Positions 1 through 5,397 of a stretch of DNA of 5,397 nucleotides are shown here, piece by piece (positions within the stretch are counted from its first letter, which is position 1; each line of letters starts with the position of its first letter). The translations under genes and the position numbers were made by a program. The notes under the pieces are model-generated. The model saw only the letters and a program-made list of their open reading frames with translations, did not search any database and had not been told where the DNA came from. The DNA comes from Alphaproteobacteria bacterium (GTDB lineage: Bacteria > Pseudomonadota > Alphaproteobacteria > Sphingomonadales > Sphingomonadaceae): positions 1-5,397 of the forward strand of contig JADCGM010000245.1 in the NCBI GenBank assembly GCA_020249025.1, given 5' to 3'.

Positions 1-10
1 GGAGCAAATC

Positions 11-457
11 ATGCGTCTGACGATCCTTCTTCTCGCCGCCCTCGGCACCGCCGCCGCGGCCGCCCCCGCCACACCGAACGCCTCCAGCCCCACCGTCGCC
101 AGCCTGGAGGTCAGCTTCACGGGCGTCGAGCCGGCGCGCGGCGCGGTCCGCTTCGCCCTGTTCGACAGCGCCGAGGGCTATGACGGCAAGGCGGCCCCGG
201 TGCGCGGCTTCGACCTCCCGGCGACAGCCGAGACGGTGACGGCGACGATCCCCGGCCTCGCGCCCGGCCGCTACGCCATCAAGGCCTTCTACGACGCCAA
301 CGGCAACGGGCGGATGGACACCAATCCGTTCGGCATGCCGATCGAGCCCTTCGCCTTTTCGAACAACGCCAAGGGCGCGATGGGGCCGGCCGCCTGGGCC
401 GACGCCGCCTTCGATGTCACCGCGGCGGGCGCTGCCCAGCGCATCGCGTTCAAGTAG
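11..457 (+). CDS. Secreted DUF2141 domain protein
   Basis: A 148-residue protein of the DUF2141 family, whose biochemical role is not established. Residues 1 to about 18 form a Sec-type signal peptide: a short positive start (MRLT), a Leu/Ala-rich core, then Ala-rich small residues before Pro19, so the mature protein should be periplasmic or outside the cell. The mature part looks like one small beta-sandwich domain of about 115 residues. It carries the family hallmarks: a PGxYAI strand (85-90), then an acidic loop DANGNGRMD (95-103), then FGMPxEPFAFSNNA (107-120) and a closing AAFDV strand. The loop resembles an EF-hand or dockerin Ca-binding loop (D-x-N-x-N-G-x-x-D). The start at 11 is supported by GGAG at 1-4 with 6-nt spacing and by the signal peptide. 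The stop lies 10 nt before the carotenoid oxygenase start, so the two are probably co-expressed. The family call is firm; the function is unknown. Confidence 0.9.
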   Translation: MRLTILLLAALGTAAAAAPATPNASSPTVASLEVSFTGVEPARGAVRFALFDSAEGYDGKAAPVRGFDLPATAETVTATIPGLAPGRYAIKAFYDANGNGRMDTNPFGMPIEPFAFSNNAKGAMGPAAWADAAFDVTAAGAAQRIAFK

Positions 458-460
458 GGG
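456..460 (+). promoter_or_regulatory. Shine-Dalgarno of the carotenoid oxygenase gene
   Basis: AGGGG lies 7 nt before the ATG at 468 and uses the last two bases of the upstream TAG stop (455-457). The site therefore sits where ribosomes terminate on the DUF2141 gene, which suggests termination-reinitiation coupling. It also supports 468 as the start over the longer in-frame ATG at 414. Confidence 0.6.
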
Positions 461-467
461 CCGCGCC

Positions 468-1934
468 ATGACCCGCCTCGACCGCCGCGCCTTCCTGTCG
501 ACCAGCCTCGCCGCCGCCGCCGGTGCGGCGCTGACCCCCGAGCGGCTGCTGGCGGGCGTGCTGCCGCCGCGCTGGGCGGCCGCCGTCGCCGATGTCGACG
601 CCGACATCGCCGACGCGCCGATGCAGCGGATCCACGGCCGCGCGCCGTCGGACCTTGCGGGCACGCTGTTCCGCAACGGGCCGGCGAAGTTCCGCCGCCC
701 CGGCGGCGCGGCGACGCACTGGTTCGACGGCGACGGGCTGATCCGCCGCTACGCCATCGGCGACGGCGGCGCGCGGATGCAGGCACGCTTCGTCGACACC
801 CCCAAGCGCCGATTGGAGGCGAAGCTCGGAGCGATGGTGGTGCCGGGCTTCGGCACCCCGTCGCGCCCCGGCTCGCAGCTCGCCAACCCCGACGACGCGA
901 ACCCGGCCAACACCTCGGTGCTGTGGACCGGCGGCGAGCTGCTGGCGCTGTGGGAGGGCGGATCGCCGGTGGCGGTCGATCCCGCGACGCTGGCGACGGC
1001 CGGGCCGCGCACCTTCCGCGACGATCTGCGCTATCTGCCATTTCTGGCGCACCCGCGGCTCGAACCCGACGGGACGGTCTGGAACCTCGGCAGCGGCGGC
1101 CGGCGCGTGATGATCTGGAAGCTCGCGCCCGGCGGACGGCTGGCGTCGGCCGACGTGATCCCACTCCCGCAGGCGAGCTATTTCCATGATTTCACCGCGA
1201 CCGCGCGCCACCTCGTGATCGTGCTGCAGCCCTGGCTGCAGGAGGCCGGGTTCAAGCTGCCGGTCGCGACCGGACTGACCTGGCGGCCGGAGCGCCCGAC
1301 GATGGTGATGGTCGTCGACAAGGCCGATCTGTCGAAGCGGCGCATCTACGAGCTGCCGGCGATGTTCGCATTCCACTTCGGCGACGCCTGGGAGGAGGCC
1401 GACGGCACCATCCGCTTCGACGGCTGCTTTGCGAGCGATCCGGGTTTCGCGGTGCGCGGGGCTGAGGCGCTGTTGCGCGGCGAGGATCTCGACGATCCCG
1501 ATCCCGTGCTGACCCAGATCGTGCTGCGCCCCGACGGGCGGACGTCGGTTGTCGCCACGGGTGTCGTCGCCGAGTTCCCGGCGAGCGACGCGCGCCGCGC
1601 CGGGCTGGCGCGCCGGGTCACCCATCATGTCGGCGGCTATCGCGACGGGCCGTTCCCGCATGCGGTGGGGAGTTGGGACTGGAGCAGCGGGCGCGCGCGG
1701 CGCTTCGATTTCGGCGACAGCCAGCTCGTCGAGGAATTCCTGTTCGTGCCGAAGGGCGACGGCGAGCGCGACGGCTGGCTTGTCGGGACGACCCTCAACC
1801 TCGCGGCCGGCGCGACCGAGCTCCATGTTCTCGCCGCTGACCGGCCGGAGGCCGGGCCGCTCGTGACCTGGCGCGCCGCCCATGCGCTGCCGCTGTCCTT
1901 CCACGGCACCTTCGTCGCCGGGTCTCGCGGTTGA
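468..1934 (+). CDS. Tat-exported carotenoid oxygenase family protein
   Basis: A 488-residue non-heme iron dioxygenase of the carotenoid cleavage / lignostilbene oxygenase family (RPE65-like seven-bladed propeller), close to the usual length. Family members cleave a C=C bond of carotenoids, apocarotenoids or stilbenes with O2. The four expected Fe(II) histidines are visible in order: H195 (AHPRLEPDG), H240 (FHDF), H303 (FHFGDAWEE) and H479 (SFHG). The second-shell glutamates also appear present: E163 in LWEGG, E369 in AEFP and E422/E423 in EEFLFVP. Other family signatures are HWFDGDG (84-90) and NPANTSVLW (145-153). Residues 5-22 (DRRAFLSTSL then Ala-rich) match a twin-arginine signal, so the enzyme is probably folded and iron-loaded before export; this also fixes the start at 468, since the upstream ATG at 414 would bury the motif. 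D306 occupies a position that is often Asn. It follows the DUF2141 gene by 10 nt. Substrate is not deducible; lignostilbene-type activity cannot be excluded. Confidence 0.93.
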   Translation: MTRLDRRAFLSTSLAAAAGAALTPERLLAGVLPPRWAAAVADVDADIADAPMQRIHGRAPSDLAGTLFRNGPAKFRRPGGAATHWFDGDGLIRRYAIGDGGARMQARFVDTPKRRLEAKLGAMVVPGFGTPSRPGSQLANPDDANPANTSVLWTGGELLALWEGGSPVAVDPATLATAGPRTFRDDLRYLPFLAHPRLEPDGTVWNLGSGGRRVMIWKLAPGGRLASADVIPLPQASYFHDFTATARHLVIVLQPWLQEAGFKLPVATGLTWRPERPTMVMVVDKADLSKRRIYELPAMFAFHFGDAWEEADGTIRFDGCFASDPGFAVRGAEALLRGEDLDDPDPVLTQIVLRPDGRTSVVATGVVAEFPASDARRAGLARRVTHHVGGYRDGPFPHAVGSWDWSSGRARRFDFGDSQLVEEFLFVPKGDGERDGWLVGTTLNLAAGATELHVLAADRPEAGPLVTWRAAHALPLSFHGTFVAGSRG

Positions 1935-1959
1935 GGCTCGCGGCGGCCGGCGTTATCGC
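1931..1959 (+). promoter_or_regulatory. Possible weak sigma70-type promoter before the symporter
   Basis: TTGAGG (1931-1936) and TATCGC (1954-1959) are separated by 17 bp, matching 4/6 and 3/6 of the -35 and -10 consensus. They overlap the oxygenase stop codon and lie in the 76-bp gap before the symporter start at 2011. The match is weak and found by eye. Read-through from the upstream genes is an equally good explanation, since no terminator is visible in the gap. Confidence 0.22.
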
Positions 1960-2010
1960 CCATGATCCCGGCGCGAGGCAGGGCGCGGGGCAGGGGAGAT
2001 CGGGGCGAAG

Positions 2011-3552
2011 ATGGCGGCGTTCACCGCGCTCGATTGGGGGATCGTCGCGCTCTACGTTGCGGCGCTGGCGGCGGCGGGTTGGCTGTCGACGCGGCGGCAG
2101 GCGACGACGTCCGACTATTTCCTCGCCGGGCACCGGGTGCCGATCTGGCTTGTCGCGATCTCGGTGCTGTCGACCAACCAGTCGGCGGCGACCTTTCTCG
2201 GCGTCCCCGATTACGGCTACCGCGGCGACTACACCTATCTGACGAGCTTTCTCGGCTATGTGGTCGCCGCCGTCATCGTCGCGCATGTGCTGATGCCGCG
2301 CTTCTACGCGGCGGGCGTGACCACGGTCTACGAGTTGCTCCGCCACCGCTATGACGCGACCGCGATGCGCGCGGCGGGCGCGATGTATCTTGTCGGGCGC
2401 ATCTTCGCGAGCGGGGCGCGGCTCTATCTGGCGGCGATCGCGGTGGCGATGGTGATGTTCGGCGGCATCGCGCCGGGGGAGATCTTCATCGCTGCGGCCG
2501 CGCTCGTCGTCTTCGGGCTGGTGTTCACGCTGGCCGGCGGGCTGCGCTCGATCATCTGGAGCGATCTCGTTCAGGTGATGCTCTACGTCGGCGCGGCGCT
2601 GACCGTTCTCTACTTCCTGTGGACGAAGATCCCGGCGCCCGCGGGCGACATTCTCGCCGGGCTGGCGACAACGCCGGACGGGGACAACAAGCTGCGGCTC
2701 GTCGACCTGTCGCTCGATTTCGGCGCGTCCTTTTCGCTGGCGGCGATCCTGACCGGCGTGATGCTGCTCAATCTCGGCAATTCCGGGCTCGATCAGGACA
2801 CGACCCAGCGGCTGCTCGCCTGCCGCGATTCGAAGGAGGGGAGCCGGGCGCTCTACGGGTCGGTGCTGGCCTCGATCCCGGTCGTGGCGCTGTTCCTCGC
2901 CATCGGCTCGCTGCTCTACGTCTTCTACGACCGGCCCGATCTGATGGGGGCGGGGGCGGCTGCCTCCGGGAGCAGCTTCCAGGGCGAGAAGATCACGGTC
3001 TTCATGCATTTCATCCTGACCGAGATTCCGCCGGGGCTGCGCGGCTTCGTGGCGGTCGGGATCCTGGCGGCGGCGGCGGTCAATTCGGGGCTGATCTCGA
3101 TGTCGGCGGTGCTGATCCAGGACTTCTACCGCCCGTGGCGGGAGCGGAGCGGGGCGCTGCCGGAAGCGCATTATGTGCGCGCCGGGCAGGCCGGGAGCGT
3201 GCTGCTCGGCGGAGTGCTGCTGGCGATGGCGATGCTGTGCTTCTACTGGCAGCGCTACACCGACACGCCGCTCCTCGAATTCGCGCTGGGGGTGATGACC
3301 TTCGCCTATTCCGGGCTGCTCGGCGTCTATTTCACCGCGGTGTTCACCAAGCGCGGCTCCAGCCGCTCGGTGATCGCGGCGCTCGCGGCGGGTTTCGTCG
3401 CGATCGCGCTGCAGCAAAGCTACGTTGTCGACACGCTGGGCCTGCCGGCGGCGATGAAGGCGCTGGCCTTCCCGTGGCAGCTGTGCGTGGCGACGCTGGT
3501 GGCGGCGCTGGTGTGCATGGTGGGCAAGCAGGCGGCGCGCGAGGGGCGCTAG
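2011..3552 (+). CDS. Sodium:solute symporter (SSS/SLC5) family permease
   Basis: A 513-residue inner-membrane transporter of the SSS (SLC5) family with a LeuT-type fold. About 13 hydrophobic helices can be placed, roughly at 8-25, 45-65, 77-97, 122-148, 156-175, 183-204, 238-257, 283-305, 343-370, 393-413, 422-445, 453-470 and 485-503. Family landmarks are the SDYFLAGHR loop (34-42), AGGLRSIIWSDLVQVM (175-190), DQDTTQRLLACRD (261-273) and a helix ending IQDFYRPW (369-376). The solute cannot be named from sequence. Against vSGLT and PutP, recalled from memory and aligned without gaps back from the DIY/DLY/DFY motif, the Ser/Thr pair of the Na2 sodium site falls on A355-A356, so sodium coupling is uncertain. 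The start at 2011 has GGGG at 2002-2005 and AGGGGAG at 1992-1998 upstream and gives a typical extracytoplasmic N-terminus leading directly into TM1. The stop overlaps the convergent VOC gene. Alanine is mostly GCG here, unlike the first gene. Confidence 0.92.
   Translation: MAAFTALDWGIVALYVAALAAAGWLSTRRQATTSDYFLAGHRVPIWLVAISVLSTNQSAATFLGVPDYGYRGDYTYLTSFLGYVVAAVIVAHVLMPRFYAAGVTTVYELLRHRYDATAMRAAGAMYLVGRIFASGARLYLAAIAVAMVMFGGIAPGEIFIAAAALVVFGLVFTLAGGLRSIIWSDLVQVMLYVGAALTVLYFLWTKIPAPAGDILAGLATTPDGDNKLRLVDLSLDFGASFSLAAILTGVMLLNLGNSGLDQDTTQRLLACRDSKEGSRALYGSVLASIPVVALFLAIGSLLYVFYDRPDLMGAGAAASGSSFQGEKITVFMHFILTEIPPGLRGFVAVGILAAAAVNSGLISMSAVLIQDFYRPWRERSGALPEAHYVRAGQAGSVLLGGVLLAMAMLCFYWQRYTDTPLLEFALGVMTFAYSGLLGVYFTAVFTKRGSSRSVIAALAAGFVAIALQQSYVVDTLGLPAAMKALAFPWQLCVATLVAALVCMVGKQAAREGR
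3549..3552. other. Shared CTAG palindrome: stop codons of two convergent genes
   Basis: The symporter ends with TAG at 3550-3552. The convergent VOC gene ends with TAG on the minus strand, which reads as CTA at 3549-3551. The self-complementary CTAG thus supplies the stop codon of both genes and leaves no intergenic DNA for a conventional terminator. Confidence 0.9.
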
Positions 3553-3917
3553 GATGCCCCCCCGATCTGCTGCCAGAGTTCGATCTTGAGGCCGTCGGGG
3601 TCCAGCAGCCAGGCGAACTTGCCGTAGCTTTCGTCCAGGCGGCCGAGGGGTTCGACGCCTCTCGCGGCGAGGTCGGCGATGAGGGTGTCGAGGTCGTCGA
3701 CGCGGAAGTTGATCATGAAGGGGGCGGGGCTGGGCTCGAAATAGTCGGTGCTCGCCTTGAACGGGTTCCAGACGGTCATCGCCTCCGGCCCCTCGTGCGC
3801 GAAGTTCGCGCCCCATTCGCTGGCGTCGATGCCGAGCATGTCGCGGTACCAGGCCCGCGTCGCCGCCGGATCGGCGACCTTGTAGAAGATGCCCCCGATC
3901 CCCGTCACCTTTGCCAT
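3549..3917 (-). CDS. VOC family (glyoxalase/bleomycin-resistance fold) protein
   Basis: A 122-residue cytoplasmic protein with the two beta-alpha-beta-beta-beta modules of the vicinal oxygen chelate superfamily. Module one starts GIGGIFYKVADP (6-17) with AWYRDMLGI (22-30). Module two starts PFMINFRVDDLD (66-77) with LAARGVEPLG, and ends FAWLLDPDGLKIELWQ (101-116). The final Glu (E113) is the usual last metal ligand. The positions that carry His in classic glyoxalase I or extradiol-type members appear to be G9 and M68, so the enzyme may bind metal differently or not at all. The start at 3917 is chosen because GGGAG (plus 3924-3928) lies 6 nt upstream and the VOC fold begins at once. Extending to 4037 would add a 40-residue Pro/Arg-rich tail and run into the divergent sulfatase. 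The specific substrate is unknown; isomerase, lyase, dioxygenase and resistance-protein roles all occur in this superfamily. Confidence 0.88.
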   Translation of the reverse strand: MAKVTGIGGIFYKVADPAATRAWYRDMLGIDASEWGANFAHEGPEAMTVWNPFKASTDYFEPSPAPFMINFRVDDLDTLIADLAARGVEPLGRLDESYGKFAWLLDPDGLKIELWQQIGGAS

Positions 3918-3973
3918 GTTGCGCTCCCGCACCGTGCCGGGGAAACATGCGCCAAAATACGGGAGAGGGCGAG
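3918..3973. promoter_or_regulatory. Compact divergent intergenic region (VOC / alkyl sulfatase)
   Basis: These 56 bp separate the divergent start codons at 3917 (-) and 3974 (+) and must hold at least the ribosome sites of both genes. The one AT-rich island, around 3953-3959 (CAAAATA), reads TATTTT on the minus strand and could be a -10 element for the VOC gene. No -35 at proper spacing is convincing on either strand. The sulfatase promoter may lie inside the VOC gene. No operator-like inverted repeat was seen. Confidence 0.3.
3961..3965 (+). promoter_or_regulatory. Shine-Dalgarno of the alkyl sulfatase gene
   Basis: GGGAG, within a purine-rich run 3961-3973, lies 8 nt before the ATG at 3974. 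A second in-frame ATG at 3947 has only GGGGA at 3 nt spacing and would add an acidic stretch (NTGEGE) before the signal peptide. The later start is preferred. Confidence 0.55.
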
Positions 3974-5397
3974 ATGCGGGGGCAATTGATCGCGGCGGCG
4001 TTGCTGGCCGGAAGTGCGGGCGCGGGCTGGGCGGCACCGGCGAGCGAGGCGACCAAGGCGGATCAGGCGGCGAGCGTCGCGGGACTCGATTTCAGCGACA
4101 GGGCCGATTTCGAGCGCGCCGCCAAGGGCTTCATCGGCACCATCGATGACGGCGTCATCCGCGCCGCCGACGGCACGGTGCTGCGCGACCTCAGGCAGGT
4201 GGCGTTCCTGACGGGCGACGCGCCGCCGACGGTCAACCCCAGCCTGTGGCGCAATGCGGTGCTGACTGCGAAGCACGGGCTGTTCGAGGTGCGCCCCGGC
4301 CTGTGGCAGGTGCGCGGGCTCGATCTGTCGAACATGACGGTGGTGAAGGGCAAGACCGGCTTCATCGTCATCGATCCGCTGACGACGGCCGAGGCAGCCA
4401 AGGCGGCGATGGCGCTGGTGCGCAAGCACCTGGGCGACCTGCCGATCACCGGCATGATCTACACCCACAGCCATGTCGATCATTTCGGCGGGGCGAAGGG
4501 CATCGTCGATCCGGCCGATGTGACCTCGGGCAAGATTCCGGTCTATGCGCCCGCCGGTTTCCTCGAACATGCGGTCAGCGAGAATGTCATCGCCGGCACC
4601 GCGATGGGGCGGCGCGCGACCTACATGTTCGGCGCGGCGCTGCCGTCGGGGCCGGAAGGGCATGTCGGGACCGGCATCGGCCCGCGCGGCAGCGGCGGCT
4701 CGGTGACCCTGATCCCGCCCTCGCACGATGTGAAGGCGACCGGAGAGACCGCGGTCATCGACGGCGTCACGGTCGAATTCCAGCTGACGCCGGGCACCGA
4801 GGCGCCGGCCGAGATGAACCTTTACTTCCCCGAGCTGCGTGCGCTGCAGATGGCGGAGAACCTCAATTCCTCGCTGCACAATCTGTTGACGCCGCGCGGG
4901 GCGCTGGTCCGCGACGCCAAGGGCTGGGCCGACTATCTGACCGAGGCGCTGCGGCGCTACGGCGCGAAGAGCGACGTGGTGCTGACCTCGCACCACTGGC
5001 CGCGTTGGGGGCAGGCGGACGTGGCGCGGACGCTGGCGCTCCACCGCGACGCCTACAAGTTCATCCACGACCAGTCGGTGCGGCTGATGAACAAGGGCCA
5101 TACCGGCGTCGAGATCGGCAACATGCTGACTCTGCCGCCCGTGCTGGCGCGCGAATGGTTCAACCGCGGCAACTACGGGACGGTGAGCTTCAACGCCCGC
5201 GCGGTCTACCAGCGCTACATGGGCCACTATGACGGCAACCCGGTGAACCTCAATCCGCTGAGCCCGGAGGACATGGCCCCGCGCTATGTTGCGGCGATGG
5301 GCGGCGGCAAGAAGGTGCTGGCGCTGGCGAAGGCGGCGCATGCCAGGGGCGAGGACCGCTGGGCGGCCGAACTGCTCGGGCGGCTGGTGTTCGCCGA
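3974..5397 (+). CDS. Exported SdsA1/Pisa1-like MBL-fold alkyl sulfatase (3' end outside window)
   Basis: The first 474 residues of a type III alkyl sulfatase, which hydrolyses alkyl sulfates such as dodecyl sulfate to alcohol and sulfate. Residues 1-20/23 are a Sec signal peptide (MRGQLIAAALLAG, Ala/Gly region, cleavage near WAAPA), so it acts in the periplasm or outside. The metallo-beta-lactamase domain has THSHVDHFGG at 164-173 (H165, H167, D169, H170). E276 (PGTEAPAEM), E295 (MAENLN) and H340 (SHHWPRW) complete the two-zinc site. These sit at a constant offset of 4 from the SdsA1 ligands as I recall them (H169, H171, D173, H174, E280, E299, H344), so the site looks intact. Other family blocks are SENVIAGTAMGRRA (202-215) and HNLLTPRGALVRD (302-314). 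The alkylsulfatase dimerisation region follows (HRDAYKFIHDQ to YQRYMGHYDGNP). The frame is open to the last base; SdsA1 is about 650 residues, so roughly 180, including the SCP2-like C-terminal domain, lie beyond the window. It diverges from the VOC gene. Confidence 0.93.
   Translation, partial: MRGQLIAAALLAGSAGAGWAAPASEATKADQAASVAGLDFSDRADFERAAKGFIGTIDDGVIRAADGTVLRDLRQVAFLTGDAPPTVNPSLWRNAVLTAKHGLFEVRPGLWQVRGLDLSNMTVVKGKTGFIVIDPLTTAEAAKAAMALVRKHLGDLPITGMIYTHSHVDHFGGAKGIVDPADVTSGKIPVYAPAGFLEHAVSENVIAGTAMGRRATYMFGAALPSGPEGHVGTGIGPRGSGGSVTLIPPSHDVKATGETAVIDGVTVEFQLTPGTEAPAEMNLYFPELRALQMAENLNSSLHNLLTPRGALVRDAKGWADYLTEALRRYGAKSDVVLTSHHWPRWGQADVARTLALHRDAYKFIHDQSVRLMNKGHTGVEIGNMLTLPPVLAREWFNRGNYGTVSFNARAVYQRYMGHYDGNPVNLNPLSPEDMAPRYVAAMGGGKKVLALAKAAHARGEDRWAAELLGRLVFA

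Noticed and set aside
414..467. Upstream in-frame start for the carotenoid oxygenase at 414
   Set aside because: It would overlap the DUF2141 gene and place 18 extra residues before the twin-arginine motif. ATG 468 has a well-placed AGGGG.
450..1904. 484-residue open frame on the minus strand
   Set aside because: It is fully antisense to the carotenoid oxygenase, which has clear family motifs. The translated product is low-complexity and Arg-rich.
1962..2354. 130-residue open frame starting in the gap before the permease
   Set aside because: It runs mostly inside the permease gene in another frame and its sequence is compositionally biased with no domain.
3543..3560. Intrinsic terminator at the convergent gene junction
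   Set aside because: The stem is only 5 bp with an 8-nt loop and no T-tract on either strand, so it is not called as a terminator.
2619..3989. 456-residue plus-strand open frame crossing the permease and VOC genes
   Set aside because: It is out of frame with the permease and antisense to the VOC gene. The composition is Arg/Gly/Ala-rich and lacks any motif.
3918..4037. 40-residue N-terminal extension of the VOC protein
   Set aside because: It is Pro/Arg-rich, overlaps the start of the divergent sulfatase gene, and precedes a start with a good Shine-Dalgarno directly before the fold.
1795..4056. 753-residue open frame on the minus strand
   Set aside because: It lies antisense to the permease and partly overlaps the VOC gene in another frame. 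The product is dominated by Arg, His, Gln and Ala with no domain, which is typical of an antisense shadow in GC-rich DNA.
3905..5341. 478-residue open frame on the minus strand
   Set aside because: It is antisense to the alkyl sulfatase, whose zinc motif and family blocks are unmistakable. The product is rich in Arg, His and Gln with no recognisable domain.

Overview
The window is very GC-rich and densely coding. Third codon positions are almost all G or C, with short Shine-Dalgarno sites and tiny or negative intergenic gaps. Together with the gene families present (DUF2141, Tat-exported carotenoid oxygenase, SdsA1-like alkyl sulfatase), this suggests a chromosomal segment of an alphaproteobacterium, most likely a sphingomonad. 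That placement is inferred from composition and gene content only. No RNA gene, insertion sequence, CRISPR array or long repeat was seen.

Layout: (1) 11-457 +, a small secreted DUF2141 protein. (2) 468-1934 +, a Tat-signal carotenoid oxygenase family protein with all four iron-binding histidines, starting 10 nt after gene 1 with its Shine-Dalgarno overlapping the gene 1 stop. (3) 2011-3552 +, a sodium:solute symporter (SSS/SLC5) family permease. (4) 3549-3917 -, a VOC/glyoxalase-fold protein, convergent with gene 3; the two stop codons share one CTAG palindrome. (5) 3974 to the window end +, an exported metallo-beta-lactamase-fold type III alkyl sulfatase (SdsA1/Pisa1-like), divergent from gene 4 and cut off by the window edge.

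Genes 1 and 2 look translationally coupled and are probably one unit. Gene 3 follows in the same direction after 76 bp and may be co-transcribed or have its own weak promoter. A speculative reading is that genes 1-2 make an exported oxidative-cleavage function acting on a hydrophobic (apo)carotenoid- or stilbene-like substrate, while gene 3 moves a small solute. Gene 5 is a separate exported catabolic enzyme releasing sulfate from alkyl sulfates. Nothing here is clearly a new system. The points most worth a second look are the apparent loss of the Na2-site Ser/Thr pair in the symporter, the tight DUF2141-oxygenase pairing, and the 4-bp stop-stop overlap.
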